Positions 27,384 through 37,523 of a DNA stretch of 64,000 nt are shown piece after piece (position 1 is the first letter of the stretch; each line of letters starts with the position of its first letter). A program made the position numbers and the translations under genes. The notes beneath the pieces are model-generated. The model did no database searches, was not told the origin of the DNA, and saw only the letters and a list, made by a program, of their open reading frames with translations. The stretch comes from PoT sp049331405. GTDB taxonomy: Bacteria > Planctomycetota > Planctomycetia > Isosphaerales > Isosphaeraceae. The stretch is from positions 8,060,001 through 8,124,000 of the forward strand of contig NZ_CP186274.1 of NCBI RefSeq assembly GCF_049331405.1. The letters are read 5' to 3'.

Positions 27384-30300
27384 TCACTTCTTGAGGTTGA
27401 TGACCACCTTGAGCTTGCTCGAGGACTGGCTCGAGGTCGTCGTCAGGTGGGGCGTAGAGATCTGGGTGGCCGAAGACGCCGGGGTGATGGTCGGCTGCGA
27501 GGACAGAAGGCTCGCCGCGACATCCGCGATGGTCTTCGAGGAAGTCTGGATCTTCGAGAGCAGACCACTGATGACCGACCCGCCCTTGGTCGAAGTCGTC
27601 TTGTCGCTGGCCGTCGAGATCTCGCCGCTGTCGGCCGTCGTGCTCGGCGTGATGACCGTGATCGTCGGCTGTGTCGACTTCGCGGCCGTGGTTTTGGAGC
27701 TGGCGGAGCTGGTTGCCGTCGTGGTATTCGAGTTATTGACCTTGCTGGTCATCGCTTTGATGAGCACATCCGGAGGCTTGGGCGTAGAGACCGAGACGGT
27801 GGCCGTGACCGGCGTGGCCGCCGCAGTCACTTCGGTCGATTGGGCGACTAGCTTGGTGGGGCCGCCGGCGGGCGTCACAACATTGGCCGCGGTGACGGCA
27901 GGGACCGGGTCGGCGACGGTATCCGTGCTGTTATCGGTCTGGGAGTTGATCGTGGCCAGCGACTCGACCGAGAAGGCAGTGGCTGTAGCGTCGTTGGTCG
28001 CGTCGGCCGCCGCGTGGGTCGTGTCGAACTGGATCGGGTTGCCGCTGACGCTCGAGCTGTCGGCGTAATCCACCCGCACGTTGGCGAAGGAGTCGGTTGA
28101 CTGACCGGAGCCGCCATTCAGCGAGGGCAGTCCGCTGTTCCGTTCCCCCCAACCCTCCTGGACGAACATCCATTGAGTCGGCTCGGAGGTGCCGTCCGCC
28201 CAGATCTTGCCGTAGAGTGTGCCGTTGTACTGCATCAACTGGAACCAGTACCACTGCCCCACGGTCCAGTTGAAGCTGTACGAGTTGCCCCAGGCGACTT
28301 GGTCGTCCAGAAACTGGACCGTGTTCGGGCCGTGGAAGAGGAGGTTGTAACCGAGACCGTTCACGTCCGTAGACAAACCAACGCCGGCGCGGGCGGGGTC
28401 GGCCGAGTTGGCCGGCCAGCTATCCACGCGAACCTGGGCCGTGATGATCAGGTTCTGCGAGGAGGTCGGGACGGACAAGACGGCCTTCGTGGGGTCGGCC
28501 GTCGAGACGGCGGTCTGGGAGAGGACCCCTCCCGACTGTGTCCAGGCACCGGAGAGCAAAGTCCAGTTCGGATTGACCGTGCTGCCGCTGAAGCTCGCGG
28601 TCGCGACCGGCGTCGGCAGGTCGGAACCGTAGGGATTCGAGGCCGGCGGGTTGGGGTCGGTCACGACCGTATCGGTCTGGGTGCCGGTCCCGGTCGAGTC
28701 GGTGGTCTGCGAGGAGTCGGTCGTCGTGGAGTCGGAACCCGTCGGGCCGCCGGCGAGGACGACCGTCGTCGGGCCGGTCGGATCGACGGGGGTCGGGTTC
28801 GTCACAGGCGTGTCGACCGTCTGGGCCGGCGGATTCGAGCTTCCGGTCGTGCCCGAGGTCGGATTCGTCGGGACGCCGGTGTCGACCGGGGTGGTCGTGG
28901 GGTTGCTCGTGTCGACCGGGGTGGTCGTCGGATCGCCGGTGCCGACGGTGGTTCCCGGGTCGGTGGTCGTCCCGAGGCTCGAGGCGTCGACGCGGACGTT
29001 AGTGAAGGAGTCGGTCGACATGCCCGAGCCGCCGTTCAGCGAAGGCAGCCCACCGGTGCGGTCATTCCAGCCTTCCTGGATGTACATCCACTGGGTCGGC
29101 TCGGCGGTTCCATCCTGCCAGACCTTGGCGTAGATGGTGCCCTCGTATTGCATCATCTGGAACCAGTACCACTGCCCCACGGTCCAGTTGAACGTATACG
29201 AGTTGCCCCAGGCGACCTGGTCGTCGAGGAAGGCGACCGTGTTCGGCCCGTGAAAGAGGAGGTTATAGCCGTAGCCGGTGTTCGGATCAGTCTGAAGCCC
29301 CACGCCTGCGCGGGCGGGGTCGGCCGAGTTGGCCGGCCAACTATCCACGCGGACCCTGGCCGTGACCATGAGGTTGTCAGTGGCGTTCGGGACGCTCAGC
29401 AGGGCCTTCGTCGGGTCGGCGGTGGTCGTCGCCGTCTGGGAGAGGATCCCATTCGCCGTCGTCCACGATCCCGACATGAAACTGTAGTTCGGGGTCGTAT
29501 TGGCCGAATTCGCGGTGAAGTTGTAGTTCGCCAGGGCCTGCTTGACCGCGGTGCTCTGGGTGGTCGCGTCGACCACCGCGCTATAAGGGAGGGCCGAGGT
29601 GCTGTTGGCCCCCTGCACCCGGTAGTAATAGGTCGTCCCGGACGAGAGGCCAACATCCGTCAGGCTGATCGCCGCGACGGCCCCCTGCGGCGGCGCCGTG
29701 GCCGTCGTGACCTGCGTCCAGTTCGTCCCGTCGGTGCTCCGCTCGACGTTGTAGTAAGTCGCCCCGAGAATCGGGGTCCATGAGAGCGTGACCTGGCCCG
29801 GCCCCTGGGGCGTCGCGGCGAGGTCGGTCGGCGACGTCGGGGCCGAAAAGGGAGGGGTCATCGCCAGTGACAGGGCCGTGGCGAGGTGGTCGTTGATCCG
29901 GTACCAGCCGATGTGCAAACCGAGGTCATCCTCGGTGAAGACGTCGAGCATCCCGTCATTCGGGTTCCGGTTCACGGCCACCGAAGCCTGGTTGTCGTAC
30001 CAGCTATTGGTGTAGTTGAGGGCCGCGCCCGGCTTGGTGAGGCCGATGAGCAGGCCTTCATCCGTATATTGATAAAGGAAGGCGGACACGCCTCCGCCAA
30101 GGATGACCCCGCCGCCGCCCGGGATCACGTCGATGCCGGTGCAGTCCTCGGGGAGGATCACCGACCATAGCATGTTCCCGTTCGCGTCGTAACGGGCCAG
30201 GGTCGAGCCGCCCATCCAGAACGAGGAGGCGGTCTCGGGCGATTGACTGCTCCATCCGATCACGTAAATCGAGCCGTCATCGGCCTTCTGCACCGTCTGC

Positions 30301-32402
30301 GGCAGGAAGCCTCGAGTCGTGTCCTTGCTGATGACCTGCCTCGCGTCGGCCCAGCTATAGGTGGGGTTGCCGTTAGCGTCGAGCGGGCCGACGGGGATCT
30401 CCCAGACGGTTCGTGTCGAGTTGTCGGCGTACCAGATGTTCCCCTGGCCATCGACGTTCATGCCGAGGGTGCTGTATGTCCCGGCGCTGGAGGTCGACCA
30501 GTTGATCTCGGACGTCTTGGGGACGCCCGTGCCATCCGCGTCGCTCCAGGTCCACTGCTGCTGGGGCAGGTTCCGGATGCTGGCGTCGGGCGCCGGGTCG
30601 CGGCCGCCGACGATCGAGGCGAGGTGGAACGCGTCGCCGTCGATCCGATAGATCTCAACTCCGTCGCCCGTGGGCATGAAGTAGAAGTCGTGCCCGCCGA
30701 AGCTCAGGACGCGGGGCACGCCGTGCGGATTCGACGAGTAGAGAGTGCCGCTCGGGGCAGTGTTCCCTTCATACGACCACGTGCCCGAATTCGGGTCGTT
30801 CAACTCGTAATGATGGAATGTCATCGAGTAGAACTGGTCCGGATTGTCCTGGCCGTAATTGCCGAGCGACACGAACTCGTTGCTGAACTGCCGCCAGAGG
30901 ACGGTACCGTCGGGGGCAAACCTCGCCATCTCCGCGCCACCGACCGGATGATTCTGAATCGTGACGATGTTGCCTTGCGAGTCGACGGCGGCTCCCTGAA
31001 GGTCAAAGAAGTGCGAAGGGTCCGAGTCGCCCGGCTGTGCCGGCTGGCCCAGGGTCTGAACGAGCTTGGTGTTGATCCCGTTGAGTGAGTAGATCTGGAC
31101 CTGCCCCGCGGTCGAGTTCGCCAGGTAGAGGTTACCGTTCGGGCCGAAGGCGATCGAGGCAATGTCACCGATGCCCTTCATCGAGTCGCCGAGCGGAGTT
31201 CCGTTCGTGCTGAAGACGCTCAAGGTGCCATGGTCGTGGGCGATCCACAGGTTGCCCTTGGAGTCAATGCCCATCGCCTGCGGGAACGAGACCGAGAACT
31301 GACCGATCAACTCGCCGGTCGTCTTGTTGTACTGAAGGACCCTGTTGCCTGCCGCGTCCGCCACGTAAAGCGTGTTGCCCGAGACGGCGAGCGACTGGAG
31401 AGGAGCCTTGTAGATCGATGCGTCGGCCGTCGAGGCGTTCGCGGGGGTCAGTCCATCGGTCGTGGCGTAGACCTGGATGTGGCCATCGATCGCGTTGGCA
31501 CCCGTGAACGGAGCGGCCGAGCCGTCGGAAATATTGAACCGCCAGATCTGCTGCTGCCCGCCCCAGGCACCTACTGAGAAATACATATACGTGTCGTCGA
31601 GAGTTATCCGGTAGGGAGCTCCGTTCGGAGTTCCATTGCGGATGGCGTAGTTCGCGTCATAGATCGAGTTGCCGGCCGCGTCCCACTTCTTGAAGTCGGC
31701 ACCGGGCTCATCCCAGCCGTTCGCGGTGTAGATGCCCCCCGAGGAGTCGACGGCGACCGACTCGAGGTAGCTCGGCATGTGGCTGGCGAAGCTGGGGTCG
31801 CTCACGCTCTGGCCAATTGCACCAACGTTCTCATATGTGTTTCGATTGAGGGCGATCTCAACCTTGTAGTTGCCGGGGGCCACCGCGACGCCTGAGTCAT
31901 CCTTGCCGTCCCACATCACGCTGTGGGCCCCGGAGGAGAGGGGCGACATGCTGAGGATAGTGCGGACGAGCTGTCCTTGGTCGTTGAATATCCCGACCGT
32001 GGTCGTGGCCTGATCCGCCAAGGTGAAGTTGATGATGCCGGTGTTCGAGTTGAGCGAGGCGAAGTCGCCAGTGGCGGCGGAGGCCGTCGAGGAGAGCGTG
32101 CTCGCGACCGAAGCGACCGGGCCGGCGGCGAGTGCCGAGGCGTTGGTTATCGCTGTGGTCAAGGAGTCAGTCACCGCTTTCGGGCCAACAACATCAGAGG
32201 AGGTATCACCACCAGCAACTGACATGTTGGTGACGGTCGGCGCCACCACGACGGTGCTGAGGACCAGTCGCGGCTCGACAACGTCTAGCGAAGGCACAAG
32301 ACGACAGATCCGTCTCGAAGTCGTTCGTACTTTGCGAATGGATGTCGATAACACGATTGCGGTCCCTGATGAAAAACCCGAGTTCGTCGGCTGCGACGGC
32401 AA
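27384..32402 (-). CDS. Giant LEPR-XLL-type surface protein with propeller, FN3 and duplicated C-terminal module
   Basis: The 1672-residue product has a basic N-terminus with the motif VEPRLVLS (42-49), related to the LEPR-XLL signal of giant planctomycete proteins. Then follow a FlgD-like Ig domain (about 121-187: GQLVRTILSM, VMWDGKDDSGVAVAPGNYKV), a long NHL/propeller-like region (about 190-840), an FN3 domain (DLAATPQGPGQVTLSWTP), and two copies of a jelly-roll-like module of about 180 residues (WYWFQMMQYEGTIYAKVW versus WYWFQLMQYNGTLYGKIW). A Thr/Pro/Gly-rich linker separates the copies, and a Ser/Thr-rich tail follows. The gene is intact. Secretion and a surface-attachment or glycan-contact role are inferred from domain content. 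Confidence 0.85.
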   Translation of the reverse strand: MPSQPTNSGFSSGTAIVLSTSIRKVRTTSRRICRLVPSLDVVEPRLVLSTVVVAPTVTNMSVAGGDTSSDVVGPKAVTDSLTTAITNASALAAGPVASVASTLSSTASAATGDFASLNSNTGIINFTLADQATTTVGIFNDQGQLVRTILSMSPLSSGAHSVMWDGKDDSGVAVAPGNYKVEIALNRNTYENVGAIGQSVSDPSFASHMPSYLESVAVDSSGGIYTANGWDEPGADFKKWDAAGNSIYDANYAIRNGTPNGAPYRITLDDTYMYFSVGAWGGQQQIWRFNISDGSAAPFTGANAIDGHIQVYATTDGLTPANASTADASIYKAPLQSLAVSGNTLYVADAAGNRVLQYNKTTGELIGQFSVSFPQAMGIDSKGNLWIAHDHGTLSVFSTNGTPLGDSMKGIGDIASIAFGPNGNLYLANSTAGQVQIYSLNGINTKLVQTLGQPAQPGDSDPSHFFDLQGAAVDSQGNIVTIQNHPVGGAEMARFAPDGTVLWRQFSNEFVSLGNYGQDNPDQFYSMTFHHYELNDPNSGTWSYEGNTAPSGTLYSSNPHGVPRVLSFGGHDFYFMPTGDGVEIYRIDGDAFHLASIVGGRDPAPDASIRNLPQQQWTWSDADGTGVPKTSEINWSTSSAGTYSTLGMNVDGQGNIWYADNSTRTVWEIPVGPLDANGNPTYSWADARQVISKDTTRGFLPQTVQKADDGSIYVIGWSSQSPETASSFWMGGSTLARYDANGNMLWSVILPEDCTGIDVIPGGGGVILGGGVSAFLYQYTDEGLLIGLTKPGAALNYTNSWYDNQASVAVNRNPNDGMLDVFTEDDLGLHIGWYRINDHLATALSLAMTPPFSAPTSPTDLAATPQGPGQVTLSWTPILGATYYNVERSTDGTNWTQVTTATAPPQGAVAAISLTDVGLSSGTTYYYRVQGANSTSALPYSAVVDATTQSTAVKQALANYNFTANSANTTPNYSFMSGSWTTANGILSQTATTTADPTKALLSVPNATDNLMVTARVRVDSWPANSADPARAGVGLQTDPNTGYGYNLLFHGPNTVAFLDDQVAWGNSYTFNWTVGQWYWFQMMQYEGTIYAKVWQDGTAEPTQWMYIQEGWNDRTGGLPSLNGGSGMSTDSFTNVRVDASSLGTTTDPGTTVGTGDPTTTPVDTSNPTTTPVDTGVPTNPTSGTTGSSNPPAQTVDTPVTNPTPVDPTGPTTVVLAGGPTGSDSTTTDSSQTTDSTGTGTQTDTVVTDPNPPASNPYGSDLPTPVATASFSGSTVNPNWTLLSGAWTQSGGVLSQTAVSTADPTKAVLSVPTSSQNLIITAQVRVDSWPANSADPARAGVGLSTDVNGLGYNLLFHGPNTVQFLDDQVAWGNSYSFNWTVGQWYWFQLMQYNGTLYGKIWADGTSEPTQWMFVQEGWGERNSGLPSLNGGSGQSTDSFANVRVDYADSSSVSGNPIQFDTTHAAADATNDATATAFSVESLATINSQTDNSTDTVADPVPAVTAANVVTPAGGPTKLVAQSTEVTAAATPVTATVSVSTPKPPDVLIKAMTSKVNNSNTTTATSSASSKTTAAKSTQPTITVITPSTTADSGEISTASDKTTSTKGGSVISGLLSKIQTSSKTIADVAASLLSSQPTITPASSATQISTPHLTTTSSQSSSKLKVVINLKK
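28068..28605 (-). repeat. Duplicated module, copy B (C-terminal)
   Basis: This stretch encodes SGSTVNPNWTLLSGAW through VRVD and repeats the segment at 28986-29530 at both DNA and protein level. Shared DNA includes runs around TGGAACCAGTACCACTGCCC. The two copies lie about 920 bases apart and arose by internal duplication. Confidence 0.85.
28986..29530 (-). repeat. Duplicated module, copy A (N-terminal)
   Basis: This stretch encodes NTTPNYSFMSGSWTTANG through VRVD and matches copy B across its length. The fold resembles laminin-G/concanavalin-like jelly rolls, judged only from strand pattern. The linker between copies is a Thr/Pro/Asp/Gly-rich low-complexity stretch with short internal repeats (VDTSNPTTTPVDT). 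Confidence 0.85.
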
Positions 32403-32898
32403 CCCACCTCCGACGTGGATCTAAGGAACCCTAGGCCACTTTTTTCGGTTGACATCTCGGTTCGGGAAAAAACCGAACGTGATGACTTTAGGCAACTTTC
32501 GACCTAGAAAACGGCATTAAAATAGTCGACTCATCTCCCCTAAATAACCACATCCAATGAGTCGCAAACGCCGATGCCATGCACTCTCAAGACCCACCGA
32601 TCAAACGAAACTTCATATTTACAGACAATCAATTTGCAAATCCGAATAACCCCGCGTCCCCCGCTCCGACGACCCCGGGAGGAGGCGTGGTCCGATATTG
32701 CAGAAAATCTGAAACTTACCGCCTCAAATCGAAAAAGTTGACCTATAATCGATTAGAGGTTGGACAAGAGGCACCCCGAAGGCGGCGCCACATCCCTCAA
32801 GCCCGGCGAGCCTTCGTCTCCGCCCCTTGCGGCTCACGGACCAAGGGCTTCCACCTCAGGTTTCGAACCCCGCGATAGCGAATAACCCCATAACGCTC
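32403..32898. other. AT-rich intergenic region upstream of the giant surface-protein gene
   Basis: About 500 bases holding the promoters for the surface protein (minus) and the PilZ protein (plus). AT-rich segments lie near 32440-32640. No gene is supported; the ORF at 32579-32878 has no recognisable features. Confidence 0.45.
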
Positions 32899-33267
32899 AT
32901 GCAAAATCTTCGACGAGATCTCGACCACCTCACCTCAAGGGAGCGGCGAGGCGCGCCGCGGTATCCGGCCGTGGATAACACGGCGGAGCTGGGGTGGTAT
33001 TCGAACGGAGAACTGTGCACGACCGCTGCCCAACTCATGGATGTCAGTCAGAGTGGGCTCCTGGTTCTCGCTGATGATGCTCCCCAGGGTGACAATTCGG
33101 TCCTTGTGAGGCTCCTCCAACCCGTCAGCTCCGTCTGGGTTGAAGCCCAACTCATCGAGGCCGTCCGCACCCGCTTCGGTCCCTTTCAGGTTCGCCTGAC
33201 GTTCGTTGACACCCCGGCCACCGGATTTCTCGAAATCGCGCTCAGCCGCGACAGCGAAGATTGCTGA
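32899..33267 (+). CDS. PilZ-domain protein (c-di-GMP receptor type), copy 1
   Basis: The 122-residue protein is essentially a lone PilZ domain. It carries both canonical c-di-GMP contacts: RxxxR as RGAPR (17-21) and DxSxxG as DVSQSG (48-53), followed by beta strands of the barrel (GLLVLADDAP, NSVLVRLLQP, FGPFQVRLTF). The start at 32899 (ATG) avoids a meaningless upstream extension. It probably binds c-di-GMP and acts as an adaptor. A second PilZ gene lies 1.4 kb downstream. The partner is not encoded nearby. Confidence 0.8.
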   Translation: MQNLRRDLDHLTSRERRGAPRYPAVDNTAELGWYSNGELCTTAAQLMDVSQSGLLVLADDAPQGDNSVLVRLLQPVSSVWVEAQLIEAVRTRFGPFQVRLTFVDTPATGFLEIALSRDSEDC

Positions 33268-33803
33268 TACCCCTCCGTACGGGGATTTCACAGAGGTCCG
33301 TCTGGGCCTTGATTCCGTCAGATCGGCTTATCCTGGGGACAAGCCATCGTGGGTCATTGCGCCGGGCATTATAGCCCGGCCATGCCCGCCCAGCGGCGTT
33401 AGTACGCGCATCGATATCTCATATCCTCGAGATTGTTGCGCATTGCTAACAAGATCCGCACGACACGACATACTGAAGAACGTACGCCCTTCCCTGGGCG
33501 TTCGATTCGTCGTCGAGATCGATGTTGGATGAGTTCGTATTGCTGGGACGGGGGCATCAGCTGGATGGAATTGGATCGAGATAGGGGAGGAGGTCGCGAC
33601 TTATGAAACCGGAACCGAGCTTGTCCCCGGGAAGTATCCGTCGCGCCATTATGATGCAAGGATCTGAAAATATCGCGGTGAGGGTACGCGATCGATGAGT
33701 CAAAATGCAGTCGGGAGATTCTTCCGTCTAATGGGATGAATGGGGACGGAAGAAGTAAGTGAGCGTAAGATTGTCAATGAGTTCAAAGACGTGCTGAGTG
33801 GGA
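33268..33803. other. Gene-free region with a small hairpin
   Basis: Contains a 7-bp GC hairpin GCCGGGC/GCCCGGC (33361-33380), a likely terminator for the upstream PilZ gene. Otherwise I see no gene, RNA or repeat. Confidence 0.5.
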
Positions 33804-34097
33804 TCAGGATTCTTTCTGGTAGCCGAGCCCCTTGAGGACTTCGAGGACTTCGCTCCAGGTGGGGAACATTCGACCGCTTGCTTGCTTATAGGCCTGGATG
33901 GCCTGCATGAATTCCATTTCAGCGGGGCTGTATTCGCGATCGCAGGTGGCGGGGTCGACGAGGTGGCGTCGATTGCTGGTCTTGCGCGCCTTGGAAGCCC
34001 GAGCCGCGCGATCCTTGGTCTTTCGATCGGTGAGGTCCAGGACATCGGTCAGGGGCATGTCCTCTACCACCGGCACGGAATCCGGGGACAGTTCCAC
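33804..34097 (-). CDS. Small conserved planctomycete-type protein of unknown function
   Basis: The 97-residue soluble protein has an acidic start, a basic middle (DRKTKDRAARASKARKTSNR), and a C-terminal helical half with EFMQAIQAYKQASGRMFPTW and SEVLEVLKGLGYQKES. The latter half looks like a compact helical domain seen in small planctomycete proteins of unknown role. It has no signal peptide or membrane segment. Codon use is normal for the window. Start at ATG 34097. Confidence 0.7.
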   Translation of the reverse strand: MELSPDSVPVVEDMPLTDVLDLTDRKTKDRAARASKARKTSNRRHLVDPATCDREYSPAEMEFMQAIQAYKQASGRMFPTWSEVLEVLKGLGYQKES

Positions 34098-34637
34098 CTT
34101 ATTCCTCCTTCATGGGGGTTACCCGAATCATCGCTTCATCGTGATGTTCGGAAATCTCGGAAGTCAAGTTGTCGCGATCGACTTCTAATTCTCTAAGTCT
34201 AAATGCGGCCAGCAAATGCACGCGGCGGCCGATGCCCTTGTCGCATGGGGTCATTAGAATACGATAGTTTACCATCCCTTACTAACGCAAGAAGAAAATC
34301 CGCGTGTCCTGGAGAATCACCACTGTTCCGATAGCTCGTTTTTCCACCATTTTCGACACAACTTGCTCGATTTTTGGTGTAGAATTATTGTGAGGATGAT
34401 CTGATTTTTCCTGATTTGGCGTTTCTAATTATAATTACGCCGAAATGTCCATTCAGTGGTGTGGGAGCGGCACTTCAAGCCCTCACCGGGCCAGGGCTGT
34501 CGACGTTCAGGGCCCATTGATGGCCGGATTTGGAATGGCGTTCCATTCGCCCTAAGGTCCGTCGGCCTGCGACCTCGATCGCGTCCGCCGTCGACCGTCG
34601 CCACCTTGTCGGATCGCCGTAGATCGAAGGAACAACA
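34098..34637. other. AT-variable intergenic region
   Basis: About 540 bases with an AT-rich core (34300-34450) and no supported gene or RNA. It should contain promoters for the small protein (minus) and the second PilZ gene (plus). Confidence 0.4.
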
Positions 34638-35162
34638 ATGAGCGACGATAGCTCCCGCCCCAAATTCATGTCCAACCGTGACAAGACCGTCCGCCTCGAC
34701 TCCGTCGCCACCGCGACCGAAGTGGCCGATCCGACCACCAAGGTGGGTCTGCTCGATCTCTTCCGAGCCTGGCTCCGACGGTCACCCGAAGACCGACGAG
34801 TCATGCCCCGGCATCCAACGTATGAGATGCAGATCTGGATTGGGTGGTGCCGGGATGAGCAGAGCTTCTTCGCAAGCCTCGCCCGCCTGGTCAACGTCAG
34901 CCGGGGAGGGGCGCTCGTCAACGTCCCGGACGCCCCCGTGCTCGGGAAGATGGCCTGGGTCTGCCTCGGCGAACCCGAGCCCAAGGACTGCATCGAGGCC
35001 AACATCCTCGAAGTCCGATCGGTTCGGCCGGGAGAGTTCATGGTAAGGCTCGAGTTCCTCGAGCCGTGTCCCCATGAGTTCTTCGAGGCGGCCGTCTGTA
35101 TGCTCCCTCCGAAGACTTCCAAGGCCGACTCTCGGGCTCATCAACACGAAACCGAATCCTGA
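34638..35162 (+). CDS. PilZ-domain protein (c-di-GMP receptor type), copy 2
   Basis: The 174-residue protein has a 50-residue N-terminal extension, then a PilZ domain with RxxxR as RVMPR (54-58) and NxSxxG as NVSRGG (86-91), and strands PGEFMVRLEFLEPCPHEFFE. Both c-di-GMP motifs are intact. The sequence between the motifs (YEMQIWIGWCRDEQSFFASL) differs from the other PilZ protein, so they are not recent duplicates. ATG 34638 is preceded by AAGGAAC. Confidence 0.8.
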   Translation: MSDDSSRPKFMSNRDKTVRLDSVATATEVADPTTKVGLLDLFRAWLRRSPEDRRVMPRHPTYEMQIWIGWCRDEQSFFASLARLVNVSRGGALVNVPDAPVLGKMAWVCLGEPEPKDCIEANILEVRSVRPGEFMVRLEFLEPCPHEFFEAAVCMLPPKTSKADSRAHQHETES

Positions 35163-35528
35163 AACTGTGGTCGAGGTCATGGCCTCAACCTTTTTGCTAC
35201 CTGTTTCCCATTCAAGACTCGCACCAGCCAGGGCGAGTTTGACGGATCGTTGGTCGGGTTGTGCCGATTCCATGCACGAATCCCGTTCCATGAGTTCGAC
35301 GAGGTTGTCCTCCGCCTCAACCGGCTTGACCAGAAGAACCCTCGCAGTTGCCACTCCGCTAATCCTGGGTGACTTGAGCACGATCCACCTGCGCGGAGCC
35401 AGCGTACACGGCAAGGCTCGTAGAACCTGAAATCGGTCCATCCATCGTCGTCCGAACGGACGATTCGCGGGTCTCAACTCAGTCGAAGAAGAGACTGCGG
35501 ATTGCCCCTCGGCGCGAAGGATCGAGCC
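35163..35528. other. Intergenic region between PilZ and TPR genes
   Basis: About 365 bases without a supported gene. A 118-residue plus-strand frame here has no recognisable motif. Confidence 0.4.
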
Positions 35529-37430
35529 ATGTCGTATGCGAAGAAGCTTCTCTGTCTTACGATCCCCTGGATCATGGTCTCACCCGCGTCGCGGCAGGCC
35601 TACGCGTCACCTGGCAATAATCAACCAATTCAGGCGACGAATGCCAGCTCTTCCCTCGAAGCCATGGCGTCCCTCGACGAAATACTGGAGCGAAGGCCGC
35701 GAGATTCGCAGTCTCGGATCCGTCGAGGCAATCTCCATCTCCGGCTGAATCACCCCGACCAAGCGCTCGCCGACTTTGACACGGCGCTCCGCCAGGCCCC
35801 ATGGTCACCGAGCCTTTTCGTTGACCGCGGAATCGCCCGTGTGATGCTGGGTCAGTACGAGAAGGCGCAGGATGACTTCCAGCGAGCACTGAGACTTCTA
35901 TCCCTCCCGCTCAATCGGAACGCTGCATGTGCCGCGTCGGCCCATTGCGGGCTCGGCCAGGTGATGCATCGAATTGGCCAGGACGAAGACGCGTTCAAGG
36001 AATATAACCAGGCGATCAAGCTTAATCCCCAGGATCCGTCCGGCCACTTCGGGCGAGCCGAGGTCTTCACGACGCTCGGCCAGCTCGACCAAGCCCTCGT
36101 CGACTACTCCGCAGCAATCCGCATCGCCCCGAACTTATCGCGTGCCTATTCGCTCCGAGGCGACGTCCTGAGCCAGCTCGGTCGCGACGACGAAGCCCTT
36201 GTCGACTTCAACGCGGCGCTCCACCTCGATCCCGATGATGAGCGAGCCCACAGCCTGCGCGGCTCGCTCCTGGCGAAGCGCGGAGACAATATCCACGCGC
36301 TCGGGGATTTCGACGCGGTCATCCGGCTCGACCCGATGCGTGCCGCCGCGTTCAAGGATCGCGGCGGGATTCTCGTCAGGCTCGGCAAGTACCGGGAGGC
36401 GATCAAGGATCTCGACGAGGCCATTCGCCTCGATCCTGGCCGGGCCACGGCCTACCTGAACCGCGGAGCCGCATTCAACTCGCTCGGCCAGTACGAACGC
36501 GCCCTCCAGGATTTCGAGGAGGCCGTGAAGCTCGCCCCTCGCCACCCCGGCGGGTACACCAACGCCGGACTGGCCCTATTCATGATCGGGAAGTACGAAC
36601 GCTCGCTCGCGAATATGAGCGAGGCCATCCGGCTCGATCCCAAGAACGTCCTCGTCATCATGAATCGAGCCGGCGTTTACGCCCGCCTCGGCCTGAACGA
36701 TCGCGCGGCCGAGGACTATGACACGGCGATCCGCCTCGATCCTCAGGCTGCCCTCGCTCACGTGGGCCTCGGGAAGATCCACGTTGCACAGGGTCATCAC
36801 GATCAGGCCATCCAGCACTACGACATGGCCTTACGCATCAATCCCAAGGATACCTCAGCCTACTTCGAGCGGGGCAACCTCAAGCGAGCGCGAGGAGATA
36901 ACGCGGGTGCGGTCGATGACTATTCGAAGGCCCTCGAGTTGAACCCGCGACACGAAGAAGCCTACGTCAATCGAGGCTGGTCACGGCTTGCCGCCGACTT
37001 GCCGGGCGCGGAGATCGACGCACGAAATTATCTCGTGCTCCGAAAAGGGCCAGACCCATCGATCGCCTACATGTCAATGCTTGGGGCTCTCGCTGCTCGC
37101 AAGGAAGGTCGCGAGTCCGATGCGATCGCGTTTCTTGATGAAGGCTTAAAGAGCGTGGATCAGTACGACTGGCCGACTCCCTTACTGCGCTATCTTCGCC
37201 GAGATTCCACCTCGCAGATTCTCTTCGACTCGGCGTATGATCTCCCCAAGAAGACGGAAGCCCGCACCTTCTTCGCCCTCGACCGCCTTGTAGCCGGCGA
37301 CGCCTCGACAGCCATCGCCAACCTTCGGTGGGTCCGCGATCAGCGAAATTCCCGATCCGCGACAACGGACCTGGCCCGTTACGTCCTCGATCGCATCGAC
37401 GGCAGCCAGGCGGAACTCGCCAGACCCTGA
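35529..37430 (+). CDS. Secreted or periplasmic TPR-repeat protein
   Basis: The 633-residue product has a signal peptide (LLCLTIPWIMVSPASRQAYA) and then about 12 tetratricopeptide repeats of 34 residues covering roughly residues 40-480. Typical units include AYLNRGAAFNSLGQYERALQ, AVKLAPRHPGGYTNAGLALF and AHVGLGKIHVAQGHHDQAIQ. A C-terminal non-TPR segment of about 150 residues follows. It is a protein-interaction scaffold; the partner is unknown. I chose ATG 35529 because it places the signal peptide at the N-terminus. The phosphatase gene follows after 93 bases. Confidence 0.85.
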   Translation: MSYAKKLLCLTIPWIMVSPASRQAYASPGNNQPIQATNASSSLEAMASLDEILERRPRDSQSRIRRGNLHLRLNHPDQALADFDTALRQAPWSPSLFVDRGIARVMLGQYEKAQDDFQRALRLLSLPLNRNAACAASAHCGLGQVMHRIGQDEDAFKEYNQAIKLNPQDPSGHFGRAEVFTTLGQLDQALVDYSAAIRIAPNLSRAYSLRGDVLSQLGRDDEALVDFNAALHLDPDDERAHSLRGSLLAKRGDNIHALGDFDAVIRLDPMRAAAFKDRGGILVRLGKYREAIKDLDEAIRLDPGRATAYLNRGAAFNSLGQYERALQDFEEAVKLAPRHPGGYTNAGLALFMIGKYERSLANMSEAIRLDPKNVLVIMNRAGVYARLGLNDRAAEDYDTAIRLDPQAALAHVGLGKIHVAQGHHDQAIQHYDMALRINPKDTSAYFERGNLKRARGDNAGAVDDYSKALELNPRHEEAYVNRGWSRLAADLPGAEIDARNYLVLRKGPDPSIAYMSMLGALAARKEGRESDAIAFLDEGLKSVDQYDWPTPLLRYLRRDSTSQILFDSAYDLPKKTEARTFFALDRLVAGDASTAIANLRWVRDQRNSRSATTDLARYVLDRIDGSQAELARP

Positions 37431-37523
37431 TTTTCGATCTTTTGACAAGTGCCCATAGCGAGTCGACAGGTCTGAGTAGTCTGGCAAGGTACGATCCTCA
37501 CGACCCGAGTTGAGCCGATCCCG

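Noticed and set aside
28173..29783. 536-residue plus-strand open frame
   Set aside because: Antisense to the giant LEPR-XLL gene; shadow of codon bias.
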